Shown in pieces: positions 1 through 10,851 of a stretch of DNA of 64,000 bases. The notes under the pieces were generated by a model. That model was not told the DNA's origin, made no database searches, and worked only from the letters and a program-made list of their open reading frames with translations. Source of the stretch: Trichoplax sp. H2 (taxonomy: Eukaryota; Placozoa; Uniplacotomia; Trichoplacea); contig NOWV01000001.1 of the NCBI GenBank assembly GCA_003344405.1, positions 992,001 through 1,056,000 of the forward strand, given 5' to 3'. Every line of letters starts with the position of its first letter. Positions within the stretch are counted from its first letter, which is position 1. The translations under genes were made by a program, and so were the position numbers.

Positions 1-320
1 TATGATTATTATTCCAAAAGGCAAAAATCACAATAATCAAATCTAGATTAGTCTAACAAACGTTAAAATTACAGATTTAATCTTTGCAAAGATTAGGCAA
101 ATTATTAAATTGATGTTGGAATTTACTACTAATGGCTGCTAGTTTAAGAATACGTATAACCTAAGCAAACGGTTCAATTGATTTTGCAATTACCAATAAT
201 GACTGCTAACGTAAAATCATTATCTTAGCAAAATATTAAATTGATCTTTCAATCATTAATAATTAGCGGCGAACGTGAGATATAACCTAAATTGGACCTG
301 AATCTAATTGTGCTGTTAAA
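1..320. other. 3' flank of the beta-helix receptor gene, nothing coding seen
   Basis: AT-rich sequence downstream of the minus-strand stop codon at 321-323. Three loosely similar stretches (around 40-130, 130-190 and 190-260) share phrases such as 'aaatattaaattgat' and 'accaataatgactgctaacg', which suggests an old degenerate repeat. I see no open frame or RNA gene in it. It presumably holds the 3' UTR of the gene read toward it. Confidence 0.4.
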
Positions 321-3300
321 TTAATAGATGTCGTAGCATTTCTCGTTTTCCATTTTTGAATAGACGGTCATTTCTGCATCAATAATTGGATTTTCAAGAG
401 TATCGCTGTTACTATTCCAAGAGAATGTAAGGAATCTAGCTAGTCGTTTTCTTGTTATTGCAATGCTGATCGCTATACCAAGCACAACTAGAATAACAAC
501 TGGTACAACCACCGCAGTAACGGCGTTGGAATTACTGGGCTGCTCTAAAAGGTATAATATGCAAGAGTTAGGTTATGCTATAATTAAAGAAGAAAAGACT
601 TAAAGACAGTAAATCCTAAATAATGTGATAAGAAAGGTATACCCGTCGAATTAGATTGATCTGGTACAGATACGTTCCTTCCTGGTATTATTGTACTAAA
701 AAGGTATGGAGGATCAGTTAGTATCATAGTATAAATATTCTGAAAGTGACTTTATTTCATGCAACAAATATCATGAACAACTGTATATATATACTTTCAA
801 GTAATTTTATTTTGCTCGTAATCTGTATAGATATTGATCACTGGGATATTCATCTTTATAAAACTGATGATACTGATACTTTTATACGCCACACTTACCT
901 AATTGTTGAGGTTGGTATAGTTTCTACCACAGACATAGTTGATGTAATGTGCTTTGAATCGAACCACGTACTTCTTTCCATGTGCATGTTATCACTGCTC
1001 TTCTTATTGGTATCACCATCATTTGCAAGAGTGATTGTTGTCAATATAGTTCTAATATTACTACTCGTATGACTAATATCATAGCCGCTAGTGAAGGAAG
1101 AAAAAGTTGTACTAGAAGATAGTAGTTTATACTCAGAGAATGTCGATCTTGACGCTACTGTTCTTTGACTTGTAGTTCTCCAAATTTTGGAATTAAACGT
1201 AGCCATAGCTGAAGGTGTAGGAGGCTTACAACTTTGATTTTTCAAAATGATTGGCGCCACTGTGGTCGACGTAATGTGGGTGTTAAAAGATTTAGTCAGA
1301 AAGAGAGGGACGCCTATTCTTAGAAGTTGATCATGACTATCGCTATTCCTAATACGATAAATATTAATAAAGTGATAAAGGATAGTTTTAACTAATCATA
1401 CTTAAGATCATGCTGTTAGTATTAAAAATTTAATATAATTTAGATAAAATTAAGTAATTATGTATGGTGCTGTGATATATTCATGGCATAAATCTTACCT
1501 GATTTCAATTTCTAGCATAATGATGCGATTAGAAAGGACTGGATGAGTTATAACATGGATGTTAGTTAATGCTTGTTTAATTGGATAAATCCATAAATGA
1601 CCAGTTCGACTTGCATCTGTGATATTAGCTATTTCCATAGCTGAATGAGGAATTATGGCTATTATTTGATTCTTGTGATACAAATGATGAGTATCGATTG
1701 AGATGATATAATCATTGGGAAAATTCTGATCAGAGTGGGGTGATACAGCAACATATTTCCCATCACCATATTGGTTTATCCCTTTTATAAATGTACAATT
1801 GTGACAAATTAAATTCGTAATATTCTTTGGAAAGAATAGCTGACCAAAATCGATCATGAATACATTGTTAAAAAATTGAGTATATGGGCTAGCGACGTTA
1901 ACCATGGCATCCCATAAACCGCCAAATCGAAAAAGGCAGTATTTTAAGAGACTTGATCGATTATTATGGTAGAATGTAATCCGATTCCAACGAGTAGACT
2001 GTGGATAATTATGATACTTGTCGATGCTGGTAAATTGAATTTGATGAGATAAATTTCCTTTTGCTATTATCGATCCAAATACTTGAATTTGTGACGCTGC
2101 ATCCATGTAGATTATAACGCCAGACTCAATGGTCAAAGTGACATCAGATGGTATGGTTAACGACAAGTAGATTAAATGTGGATTATCTTTCCTTGACCAT
2201 GTTGTATTTGATGCCAAGCTATCTTTATGAAGAGTGAAATTAGTAGTTACAATTTGATTCCAACGATTACGGAAGACAGTATAGTCGACATAGGAAAATT
2301 GAGAATTCCATCTTGCGTCATTAATAACTTCAGTCACATTGAAATAATCATCGACGCCCCAAAAACAATATCGGCTATCGACAACTTTATCGTAAGAGAA
2401 TGGTGCTAAATTACATAATTGAAAGGCTACATTTGGGTTATTAAAATAATTCCATTGATAGGATGGTGAATTAACTAGATTTTTGACAATGCAATATTTA
2501 CCGTCTTGAACATTATTGGTTTCAGTAATATTATTAGATTTAAATTGCGAATTGTCATCAACAAGTAATGAAATTAAGTCTGTTTTATATATACTGTTCT
2601 TATAAAATATATTTTCTTGTATATTAACTTGATGGTTGTAAGCTTTAAGATTATCATTGCTATAATTATCTACATGTTGAGAGCATTCAAATTTTATTAA
2701 ATTATGTTGACAATGGTTATAAGTAAAGTTGTTTTTAAGTACATTAATAATAATAGTATTATTAGGGCTACATAATACATCAAGAAGCGAATGACGGCCA
2801 TAGAAATGATTAATAAATTGATTCTGTTGGATTGTTAAGATTTTTAACTGAGAATAACTTTGCATGTATTGAAAATACAATGTCTCAATTGAATTAAATG
2901 TATTATTCTGAATATTAATATTGTTGCCAACTAGTATACAATCTTGAATTGCAATAGCTACTTTTAATAAAGTAAAGTAACACTGGCTGATCGATAATTT
3001 ATATGGCTTAATCAGCGTTTGATTCCAGAGTTTTTTCGTATTTAAAATTATGCCGTTATTGCCATAGCCACTTAATGTAGTTGCAAATATAGTATTGTTG
3101 CCAACTAGATGTTGTGCGCTAATACAACTAGTATTAACCAAATGCCGACTATATCGAAAGTGGCACCATTTAATTCTTATTTGTCCAAGGTAATATTGTA
3201 ACATGTTTGTTGATGCTTGATTAAATATACAATGGTAAAAGCTTGGATTACCTGATTGAATGATGATACCTCCATCGTAGTGCACAGTATTAAAATTAAC

Positions 3301-4962
3301 ATATTGGAAATTCGATTGATTTATTAGTCCGTCTTGGCTTGGATAATGATTATTCCATTCATCATTGGATAACGGAATATCTTGATTGATGATAATCTTT
3401 CCTTTTTCTTTGATTATCCAAGTTATGGGATTTTCGATTGTACCTTTAGCATAGATCCCTACATTGCTCGTAATTTGAAAGATCTGTTCTTTATCTATAA
3501 TGATTTGGCTACCTGGCAATAGAACCAAAGTTGTTTGATTTAAGATAGTATGAACATTGTTTTTATTGCTACTTTTGTAACTTGTCCATGTTTCAGAGCC
3601 TAGAATAGCACCAAAATGAACCAGGGGATCACTTGGGTAGATCTTTCCATTAGGTTGTGATAGAAAATAGGAATAAACAGCAGGACTTTGAACGTTATAA
3701 AGAATTCTCTGAGAGATGTAATGAACATCAGTGCTGCCCCAATAGCAATATCTGGTATCTAAATAACCATTCAATACATCCGAAATATTAATTTCACAAT
3801 CAGCTCTATCATTGGAAAATGTATTATTCCTTGCATCTATTCCATTTTTTGCACTAATAAATATAGCACAAGCAGTTTTTTCTGCCGTTGACCAACTTTC
3901 AACATGATTATCGACAATAGAGTTTTGGGTTAATTGATGATGTGTACCTTGATCAATAACTATGATAGCATAACTACCGACGTTAGTGCTTATGAAATTA
4001 TTTGTTAAAGTGATATGTGTATTTGGAACCCGTACAGATTTAATATTTAAAGCACCGATAAGATTGGCTTTGTTATTGATAATTTCGTTATGATTGATAG
4101 TAATATTACCAACAAATTCGATCTGCATAGCAGCATCATCGCTACAGTGGTTGTCTCGGACTAGATTATGACTAATAGACAGCTTTCTACCAGAGCCGAT
4201 AACTTTAAAAATTTGTTGATTTCTTATAATTTGGTTCTTACTGATGTTGATAAATTCTTGAATAGCAGTTGGTGATCTATAGATCTCGATCGCAACTCCA
4301 CCAGTATCCATAATAATATTATTAGTAAGAGAAATGGCGTTGCAGTCTTTCAGGAAAATATGAGTATCATGGCCAAGATATAGTCCATCGTATGCTGTAA
4401 TAGCTGACCCTTGACTACCAATGATAGTGCAATTATCCATTTCTATCCATGACCGAGTAGCTTCAACTCCAACATCGGATACTTTGATATAAACATTTTG
4501 TAATTGAACGATCGATTCCATAGCGGAAATTGCGAGATGTCCTCCAGTAATATTACAATATCTGAGTATAGAAGCGTTATCTTGGCATGAAGTATTAGTT
4601 TGTAATGTTTTTAGCCAAGCTGCGCCATAGAATGAAAGAGTATCATAATCATTACTTTCCTGAATGAAATAAATATTTTGGCTTGATGTCCCCTTGGCAA
4701 TAAGTTTTCCATTAATTTCTAAATGTGAAGTTTGACAGCGTACAACAACGCCTGCTTCAATGGTTAGTGTTGCATTTGCTCTAACAGTAGTAGGACCAAT
4801 GGAGCGAAGGCAATAAGGACTGTGTTGAACCTTCCAAATTACAGATTGTGAAATATCTTCCTGAGTAATGGTCTTGCATTTGGTTGTAGTCGATGCAGAT
4901 AGGGAGAAATTAATGAAATGGGTTAAAATGATAGCTACGAAAGATAAATATTGGCTGATCAT
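321..4962 (-). CDS. single-pass transmembrane right-handed beta-helix protein, bark beetle/anakonda-like
   Basis: Coding exons on the minus strand are 1499-4962, 899-1348, 643-695 and 321-544. Phases join exactly and give 1396 residues. The ATG at 4962 starts a typical signal peptide (about 24 residues, hydrophobic core FVAIIL). A frame-open extension to 4986 has only GTG and follows a likely 5'-UTR acceptor near 5004, so I rejected it. The huge first exon encodes parallel beta-helix coils: many short Asn-rich rungs and three recurring blocks of the form LTIEaGVvi...I.v.G.iiAKG....I.F, plus two C(Y/F)WG...I...I motifs typical of bark beetle proteins. Then come a Ser/Thr-rich stalk, a hydrophobic segment (VVVPVVILVVLGIAISIAI), the basic stop-transfer TRKR and a tail of about 40 residues. 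I see no SRCR or C-type lectin domain, although insect Bark carries both. In flies Bark seals tricellular junctions. An adhesion role here is inference. Confidence 0.7.
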
Positions 4963-6891
4963 GTCTGATACGACTTCTCTTTTCACGGCCTTGGTGTTTT
5001 ATCTACGAAATAAAAAGTAGTAAAACGATGCTTGATGACTTGGCAAAGATTGAGAGTAACACGTTGGTATTTTTGCACTATTTTTAAATTTGTAAAAGGT
5101 TCGATAGGCATAAGTGTGATATGCAAATCACCTATATTAGATCGATTTTCAATAAGAAGAATAAGATCAATACTAAAAACTACACCAGAAAGAAAATCCG
5201 TTTCTCCTGATGTGTTAATACCTGGAATTGAATCCAATTAATTCTAAAAAAATCTTTTCACTTCAGGATCAAGAAAGTGTTCAAGGTGATTTTAACACAA
5301 ACGGTTGGAATTCTCAAAATTTGCAATGGTCGAGCTAATTCCAAAATACAATCTAGCCAAGTGTTCTGGATTTTAAGCTTTATCAATTCAATCTAGACTA
5401 AATAAAAAAAAGCAAATACTCGTCAGGGTTTTTTTTCCTCGGAGTTTGCATGCGCGTGTGAGAGTGACGCGCTTACGTGAGTCCATTTAAAATGGTAGGA
5501 AAAAAATTCACGTTTACTTACAAGCGTCGTCGGTAGACAAACTTTTTCAGTTCAATTTTATGATACGATTAGAAAATAAAAGCTACCACCATTACTTTAA
5601 ACCAGAGTGGAAAAATACTACTGGAGATTACGTCTAGAGAGAACTTTCTACTGACGGTGAAAAAGAGATGGTAAATTTTCGATCGTCAATGAGCTGGAGG
5701 AAGGATCCAATACGTATGATCCTTGATTACCCTATCATTGCCAATTTGATTGGTCAGCAATAACTTTATTTGGTTATTGTTAGACTAATGGAAAGCCCTT
5801 AGTTATAAACTAGTTTATCTGTCATATTCTTACGTTTTATTCATTCATTCACTTGATACTAAATTGATGCTTAATGGATGAGCGCAAGGTATATTTAGTG
5901 TTGCAAATTACCGTATTGTATTCATAAGTTGTTATTACAAAGTCCCAATCGAGCCTGGAGATTTTGATTCGATGCCCATAAATTGCATTATTAGAACATT
6001 GTAGTTATAGGCGAGAAAAATGCCACCACTTGACATGATCGTATGATTTGCGATGGTTTTATCTCTCTATATATGTATATTTGATTCTAGTATATAAACA
6101 TACATAGACTGGGATCATATGATCATATGAGATAATAAATTGAGGGTATAATACCGTAGAAGTAAATTTTAATGAACTACGGGATTATTGAGGCGATGTA
6201 AATTCTTCGTGGAAACTCACAAACTTAAATTAATTAATTGTTGAAGTAAACCTTATTATCCTTGAATGAGTCAAATCTGCCTAACGTTCTGTTCCTTACA
6301 CTTTTCTTGTGTTTCTTTTTGAATTTATTCAGTAAACTGTAGCGCTCAAAGCACAGCACAAGACATGGTAATTTCAGTTTTAATATAAAAATTAAAAACT
6401 GCTGTCTCTTAGCAGATGGATTATTTCATTGTATATCAGTTAGAAGCTTAATACAGTCAGCGAATTGCAAAGCATCATAGCTATTTTCAAATATCGACAT
6501 CATTTCCGGCGTCATGGAATGGATGGAAGAAGCTGGCGCATTTATATCTCGGTGTAAAATATTCCTTTACATCATCAGATGCTATCCCCTTATCAATCGC
6601 TCGCTTTTAGTATGATTTGTTGTTATTGATTTTTTGCAGTGAATGGTGGCCCGCAGGAGGTCATAAAATCTTTAATTTAGTTTCCAGTTAATAAAAGAAA
6701 GAAATCAACCTTATAGCTAAGCTATACTGTATATTCGTCGACACCATCCTAGAGTGGCGAGATATTTTACAAGTTTTTTTTCGACCCTTTAATTATTCTA
6801 TATTTGAAGTGGTATTGGAATTTCTGTAGTAAGTGCATGTGGCGCATTTTTCGGGGGTCTCTTTCTAGCATAGGCAAGAACCTATCGCATA
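4963..6891. other. intergenic and upstream DNA of the beta-helix gene
   Basis: On the minus strand, 'tttatttcgtag' ending near 5005 looks like a 3' splice site, so part of this stretch is probably a 5'-UTR intron of the beta-helix gene. A more GC-rich patch at about 5440-5490 (tgcatgcgcgtgtgag, gacgcgcttacgtgag) could be its promoter. The 84-residue open frame at 4983-5237 (minus) shows no family resemblance and is probably not coding. A 14-bp palindrome, catatgatcatatg, lies near 6116. I see nothing else. Confidence 0.35.
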
Positions 6892-7368
6892 CGTATTTGC
6901 AACCGAGGCAATTTCACTATTTTGACAGCCAAGATTGAAGATTTTGATGCATGGCTTTCCATCTGAGCAGCTTGTCGTGGTTGAATTGCCTAATTCGCTC
7001 GGAAGGCTCTCGGCATTTATAGGCTGTAAATCGCCGAAAGCGATGCGTTTGTGGATAACTTTAGTAGACGTAATATGTGGGAAAAATTGGAATGGTATAC
7101 GGGAAATGCTCATTCTATCTAGCGCTGTGCCGTATTTGCAATCGAGGCAATTTCACTATTTTGACAGCCAAGATTGAAGATTTTGATGCATGGCCTTCAA
7201 TCAGTGCAGCTTGCCGCGGTTGAATTGGCTAATTCGCTCCCAAGGCTGTCGGCATTTATGGGCTGTAAATTGCCGAAAGCGATGCGTTTGTGGATAACTT
7301 TAGTATTCGTAATATGTGGGAAAAATTGGAATGGAATACAGGAAATACTCATTCCATCTAGGGTTGCG
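6892..7368. repeat. tandem duplication, two copies with a 239-bp period
   Basis: Copy 1 runs 6892-7130 and copy 2 runs 7131 to about 7368, each beginning cgtatttgcaa/t. The copies differ at roughly one base in ten, with identical blocks up to about 40 bp. The period is not a multiple of three. The frame that is open on the minus strand in copy 1 has a TGA in copy 2, and the differences are not biased to third positions, so I treat it as a non-coding duplication. Confidence 0.85.
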
Positions 7369-7636
7369 CGGAATACTGTACTCGTCCACGGCAGCCCTCT
7401 TTTTCAGTCGAGGACAATTTACCGCTATACAATGTAGTAGTAGAGGATGGAAACAATATCAATCTCGATTTGATATGCCGAGGGTGGATTCAATATTTAT
7501 AGGGTAAAATTAATTTCATGCGCGACATTATCCGGTTTCGCTTTTTTTTAGGCTTTCTCTATCACACCTCGCACCTGCCAAATCGCAGTCGACTAATCCC
7601 TGAATGGCCGTATGGCGATGTCAACACTTGAGCCGT

Positions 7637-7968
7637 TCAGTACTGTGTGTGCGTTTGTTGTGTACGGTACCGTACTGTAGTATATGCAGTAATTCTAGTA
7701 GTCCAGTACAGTACTATACTAGATTTGTAGAGGTGTTTCAACTGTTTTTGAACATCTCACTCACAGTAATTTCACACGTGGCGCTAGCCGCATACAGTGG
7801 GTATGGCTACGGACAGGATGTACAGCTGTACAGTACGCTGACAGTCTTGATTAAACCGTCAGCAAAGCGACGGGAGTTTGCACTAGTAACACTAAATCTT
7901 ACAGTACTGATACTGTACTGTACAGTGTACAGTACAGTTCAGTGCTACTGTACAGTACATGTACAGTA
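7637..7968. repeat. CAGTA/TACTG alternating pentamer cluster upstream of RPS12
   Basis: Repeated CAGTA units flip to their complement TACTG, making palindromes such as CTGTACAG and CAGTACTG (for example ttacagtactgatactgtac and cagtgtacagtacag). The cluster ends about 35 bp before the probable RPS12 transcription start. Open frames through it translate to low-complexity YCTVQ-like strings and are not genes. Confidence 0.8.
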
Positions 7969-8000
7969 AGACTGCATGCTATATATTGCAACTGCGCAGT

Positions 8001-8050
8001 CTAATCTTCTTCTTTTTACCTCTTTCGAAGATTCTCGACATTGAAGTCAT
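8001..8050 (+). promoter_or_regulatory. pyrimidine-rich (TOP-like) transcript start and 5'-UTR exon of RPS12
   Basis: The stretch tctaatcttcttctttttac is almost all pyrimidine and lies at the predicted 5' end of the ribosomal-protein transcript. It is followed by a short UTR ending at cat|gtaagt near 8050. Animal ribosomal-protein mRNAs usually begin with a 5' terminal oligopyrimidine tract that couples translation to TOR signalling. The exact start base cannot be fixed without cap data. Confidence 0.45.
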
Positions 8051-8612
8051 GTAAGTTTCTCCTTCAATTTCTGCTGCAATCATGCAATAATCTTTTACCA
8101 TCGTTATGAATTACATGCAAATATGGGTAGAAATGTTAAAATGACATGATGATACTTCCAGAACCAGTATACTTTCGTGATAGCTAAAATGGATTAGATG
8201 TCCGATTTCCGTTTGAATTTGCATGTGATGTGGAGTAGTATAGTGATCTACTCGACACGGTAGGCTGTTTTATTGCGCTGATGGTGGAATAGGACAATCA
8301 GGATAAAAGTGTGCAATCATGCTATACGTATTTCTGTATCTCAGTTGTAGTAAATAGTGGTTATAGATTGAATTAAACCAGCGTTCCACTGTAGATCAGA
8401 TGGATAGATTGCTAATTTACGATCAATTTCTCTGCTAATCTCCCAGTTGATTAGACATTGCTGCACAGTAATATCGGATACTGCTAGTTCTAAAACGATC
8501 AACTGTATGGTATTGACCACCGTTGTACGTCATATCGTCCATTTTGCAATCCTGCTAATCACTTATCCTTATTTCTTATTACATTAGCGAGGAGATCCGC
8601 TATTAAATCATC

Positions 8613-9958
8613 ATGTCTGACGCGGAAGGGTAAGGTTTTAGAAATAGATGATATACATTTTATCTTGAATTTTTTTCCACCATAGTAACTTCAACTAAAG
8701 TAATTTTCTTGCATCGCGTAGAGATGATCAACCTCAACCTCAAGTTGAAGCTGAAGCTACTGAACGCCCCGGTGACGTCCAGAGTGCTTTAAAAGAAGTC
8801 TTAAAAAGCGCTCTTATTACCAATAACTTGGCTCGTGGTATCCGAGAAGCCTGTAAAGCCTTAGATAGGTAATGAATAGTGCTGGAGAGTGGCTTAAAGT
8901 AGCTGCAAGACACGTGTGATGACTTCAGATTACAGTAAAGTATTCTAAGGCAAAGTACTAAAATGACATGTCCTTTGGATCTTCTTATAGGCGTGAAGCG
9001 GACTTGTGTGTCTTAGCAGAAAACTGTGATGAACAGCAGTATGTTAAACTGATCGAAGCTTTATGTGCTGAACATCAGATTCCATTGATGAAGGTACTGT
9101 TGGTCATTTTTATCTACATTAATCAATTTATACTCTATTCTGTTGATGTTAGCAGAAACGTTGAATTATTATCAGATTTACTGCAGGTTAAACTATTTGA
9201 TGTTGTAACTTTTATTTAAATCCGTATGTAATCCAATCCTATAGGTACCTGACAATCGCGAATTAGGCGAGTGGTGTGGTTTATGTAAAATTGACAGAGA
9301 GGGTAAAGCTCGAAAGGTGGTCAAGTGCAGCAGTGTTGCTGTTAAGGTATTAGCTCAGTAATATTGTGATTGTTAATTAATCATATCTTATTAGGGATTT
9401 CTAGATACTGCTTGAATAGAATTACGATAAATAATTTACTTGTGACAGTGTATGCTATATTAGTTCATAGTACAGTGCAGTACTGTTGGAAGTAAACCAT
9501 ATTCTCGATATGATATGTAGTTGATCCTATGAAGATATAGCTGCTCCCTCTTCTGATTTAACATATTGATGAATGGCAGACTTCCGGAATCAATTTTGTC
9601 GCGGCTGAGGATATAAATTACCTTTACTTATGCTATGTATTGTTAATCATATCGACTGAGGCTTTTATACTGTCAATAACTATTAAAATAGTAACATATA
9701 CACTATCACTACTGTATGTAGTTTCTTGAGGCAAATCTGCTAGTACCCTTAATAATGACTTCATTTTACATACTATAATCCATCTTATAAAGTCTCTTCT
9801 TTCACGACCTATAGTTTAGACACATTACTTCAAGGTTATTGTATGTTCCTGGCTTAATCATGGCTTGTTTATACGTTTTGTTATTATAGGAAGTCGCCAA
9901 GGATTCTGGTGCTTGGGATGTATTACAAGAATACTTCAAAGCTCAAAGTTCTGATTAA
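8613..9958 (+). CDS. RPS12: 40S ribosomal protein S12 (eS12)
   Basis: Coding exons are 8613-8629, 8722-8868, 8991-9093, 9245-9346 and 9890-9958, all with GT-AG sites and matching phase, giving 145 residues (human RPS12 is 132). The 5'-UTR exon is separate. Diagnostic stretches are [33 protein letters not shown] and [20 protein letters not shown], which match the L7Ae-fold core of eS12 almost residue for residue. The N-terminus is a short acidic, Gln/Pro-rich extension and is not conserved. The protein sits at the beak of the small ribosomal subunit. Transcription is likely driven from the pyrimidine-rich start near 8005, just downstream of the CAGTA/TACTG cluster. It is tail-to-tail with DNA2. 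Confidence 0.97.
9524..9612 (+). ncRNA. candidate box C/D snoRNA in the last intron of RPS12
   Basis: The order of boxes fits a C/D snoRNA: terminal stem half ATCC (9524-9527), box C-like ATGAAGA (9529-9535, one mismatch to RUGAUGA), D' CTGA (9553-9556), perfect C' TGATGA (9567-9572), D CTGA (9605-9608) and pairing stem half GGAT (9609-9612). The bases just before D' (GCTCCCTCTT, 9543-9552) can pair over 9 Watson-Crick pairs plus one G-U with the universal 18S rRNA segment GAGAGGGAGC. Human RPS12 introns host SNORD100, SNORD101 and SNORA33. The imperfect box C and short stem keep this tentative. Confidence 0.35.
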
Positions 9959-10055
9959 GCTACTTCATCTGGAAGATATATGCCATTGTAATTTAGCCAG
10001 CAATTATAAGTTTTACATCTGTACTTTTGTAATAGAAAGCTGACAAAATTTGAGC

Positions 10056-10061
10056 AATAAA
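10056..10061 (+). terminator. RPS12 polyadenylation signal
   Basis: An AATAAA hexamer lies 98 bp after the RPS12 stop codon, with the cleavage site expected near 10075-10085. Confidence 0.7.
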
Positions 10062-10089
10062 AAGACTCTTCAAGCATACATACTTTTCG

Positions 10090-10851
10090 TGTCGTAGTTG
10101 TCTCTTAGAGTGCTGTACCAGGCTGTACACTATGCATAGGAGTATACAAGTCGACTGGATCACAATTTTTGTTCGTTAGGGAGTATCTATTTACTTTGAT
10201 ATGATGGTATTCTTTTAATACGTCCACATAAAAAAGATGAAAAATAACCTTGACTTTATTTTGATATCCTCGTCGTGTGCTAGAGAAAATAAATTTAGAA
10301 TTGATGATAGCTTTCACACCAATCATCCATGCCATCTTGTAAATCTGATAGAGGAATGATAGGTGCATATAGCATAGCTACTCTTAAATATTTTATTGGT
10401 CTGACTAGTTTGACCATGGCTAGGTAATACTCTATATAGGCACACGTGTAAGTCAAGGCTGCATTAGATTTCAATGTTATTAGATACAAAGCAGTAGTAA
10501 AATATCACAAGTAGCTTTAGCATCATTTTGAAATTCACCCAAGTCTTAAGACAAAGTTTAAATTTGTGATCTAGTGTTAAAATAAGCATGTGGTCAATTT
10601 CGTTCCGTTTATGATTCACGTCAATTATACGTAAAGACATTTTAATTCAAAAAAATTGCTAAGAAACTGATTCTATAAATATAAGCAATATATGTATAAA
10701 TAAAACTTTCTGCAATTTAGTGAAATGTATCGCAATATCCATTTGAGCAGATGCATAAAGTAGTTATTTGTCCATATGTCAACATGCAAAGGAGTCAAAT
10801 GTAATAAACATCAAAAGGATTGTCGAATATAACTGACTGTATATACATTAT
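10090..10851. other. intergenic DNA between the 3' ends of RPS12 and DNA2
   Basis: This holds the two converging 3' ends. On the minus strand two open frames (10105-10368 and 10295-10489) overlap in different frames. They could be joined only by an unusually short intron of about 40 bp (gtgtga...ttttctctag). I recognise no family in either, so I leave them unannotated. Confidence 0.4.

Noticed and set aside
746-1072. 108-codon plus-strand frame
   Set aside because: It is antisense to the stalk exon of the beta-helix gene, whose splice phases fit on the minus strand.
4983-5237. 84-codon frame directly upstream of the beta-helix gene
   Set aside because: The downstream ATG has a perfect signal peptide and a likely UTR splice acceptor lies between them. 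This frame has no family resemblance.
6865-7437. Duplicated coding exon in the 239-bp tandem repeat
   Set aside because: The period is not a multiple of three, copy 2 carries a stop in the matching minus-strand frame, and differences show no codon-position bias.
7604-7969. Open frames through the pentamer clusters (also 32893-33231 and 44395-44769)
   Set aside because: They consist of YCTVQ/TVLYS-like low-complexity peptide produced by any frame of CAGTA/TACTG repeats, on both strands. They are repeat shadows, not genes.
8146-8152. Second snoRNA in RPS12 intron 1 (perfect box C ATGATGA)
   Set aside because: The nearest CTGA is over 120 nt away and no terminal stem pairs, so a C/D snoRNA is not supported.
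10105-10489. Small minus-strand gene between RPS12 and DNA2
   Set aside because: The two frames need a 40-bp intron to join, no start exon fits in phase, and no family is recognised. Transcript data could revive it.
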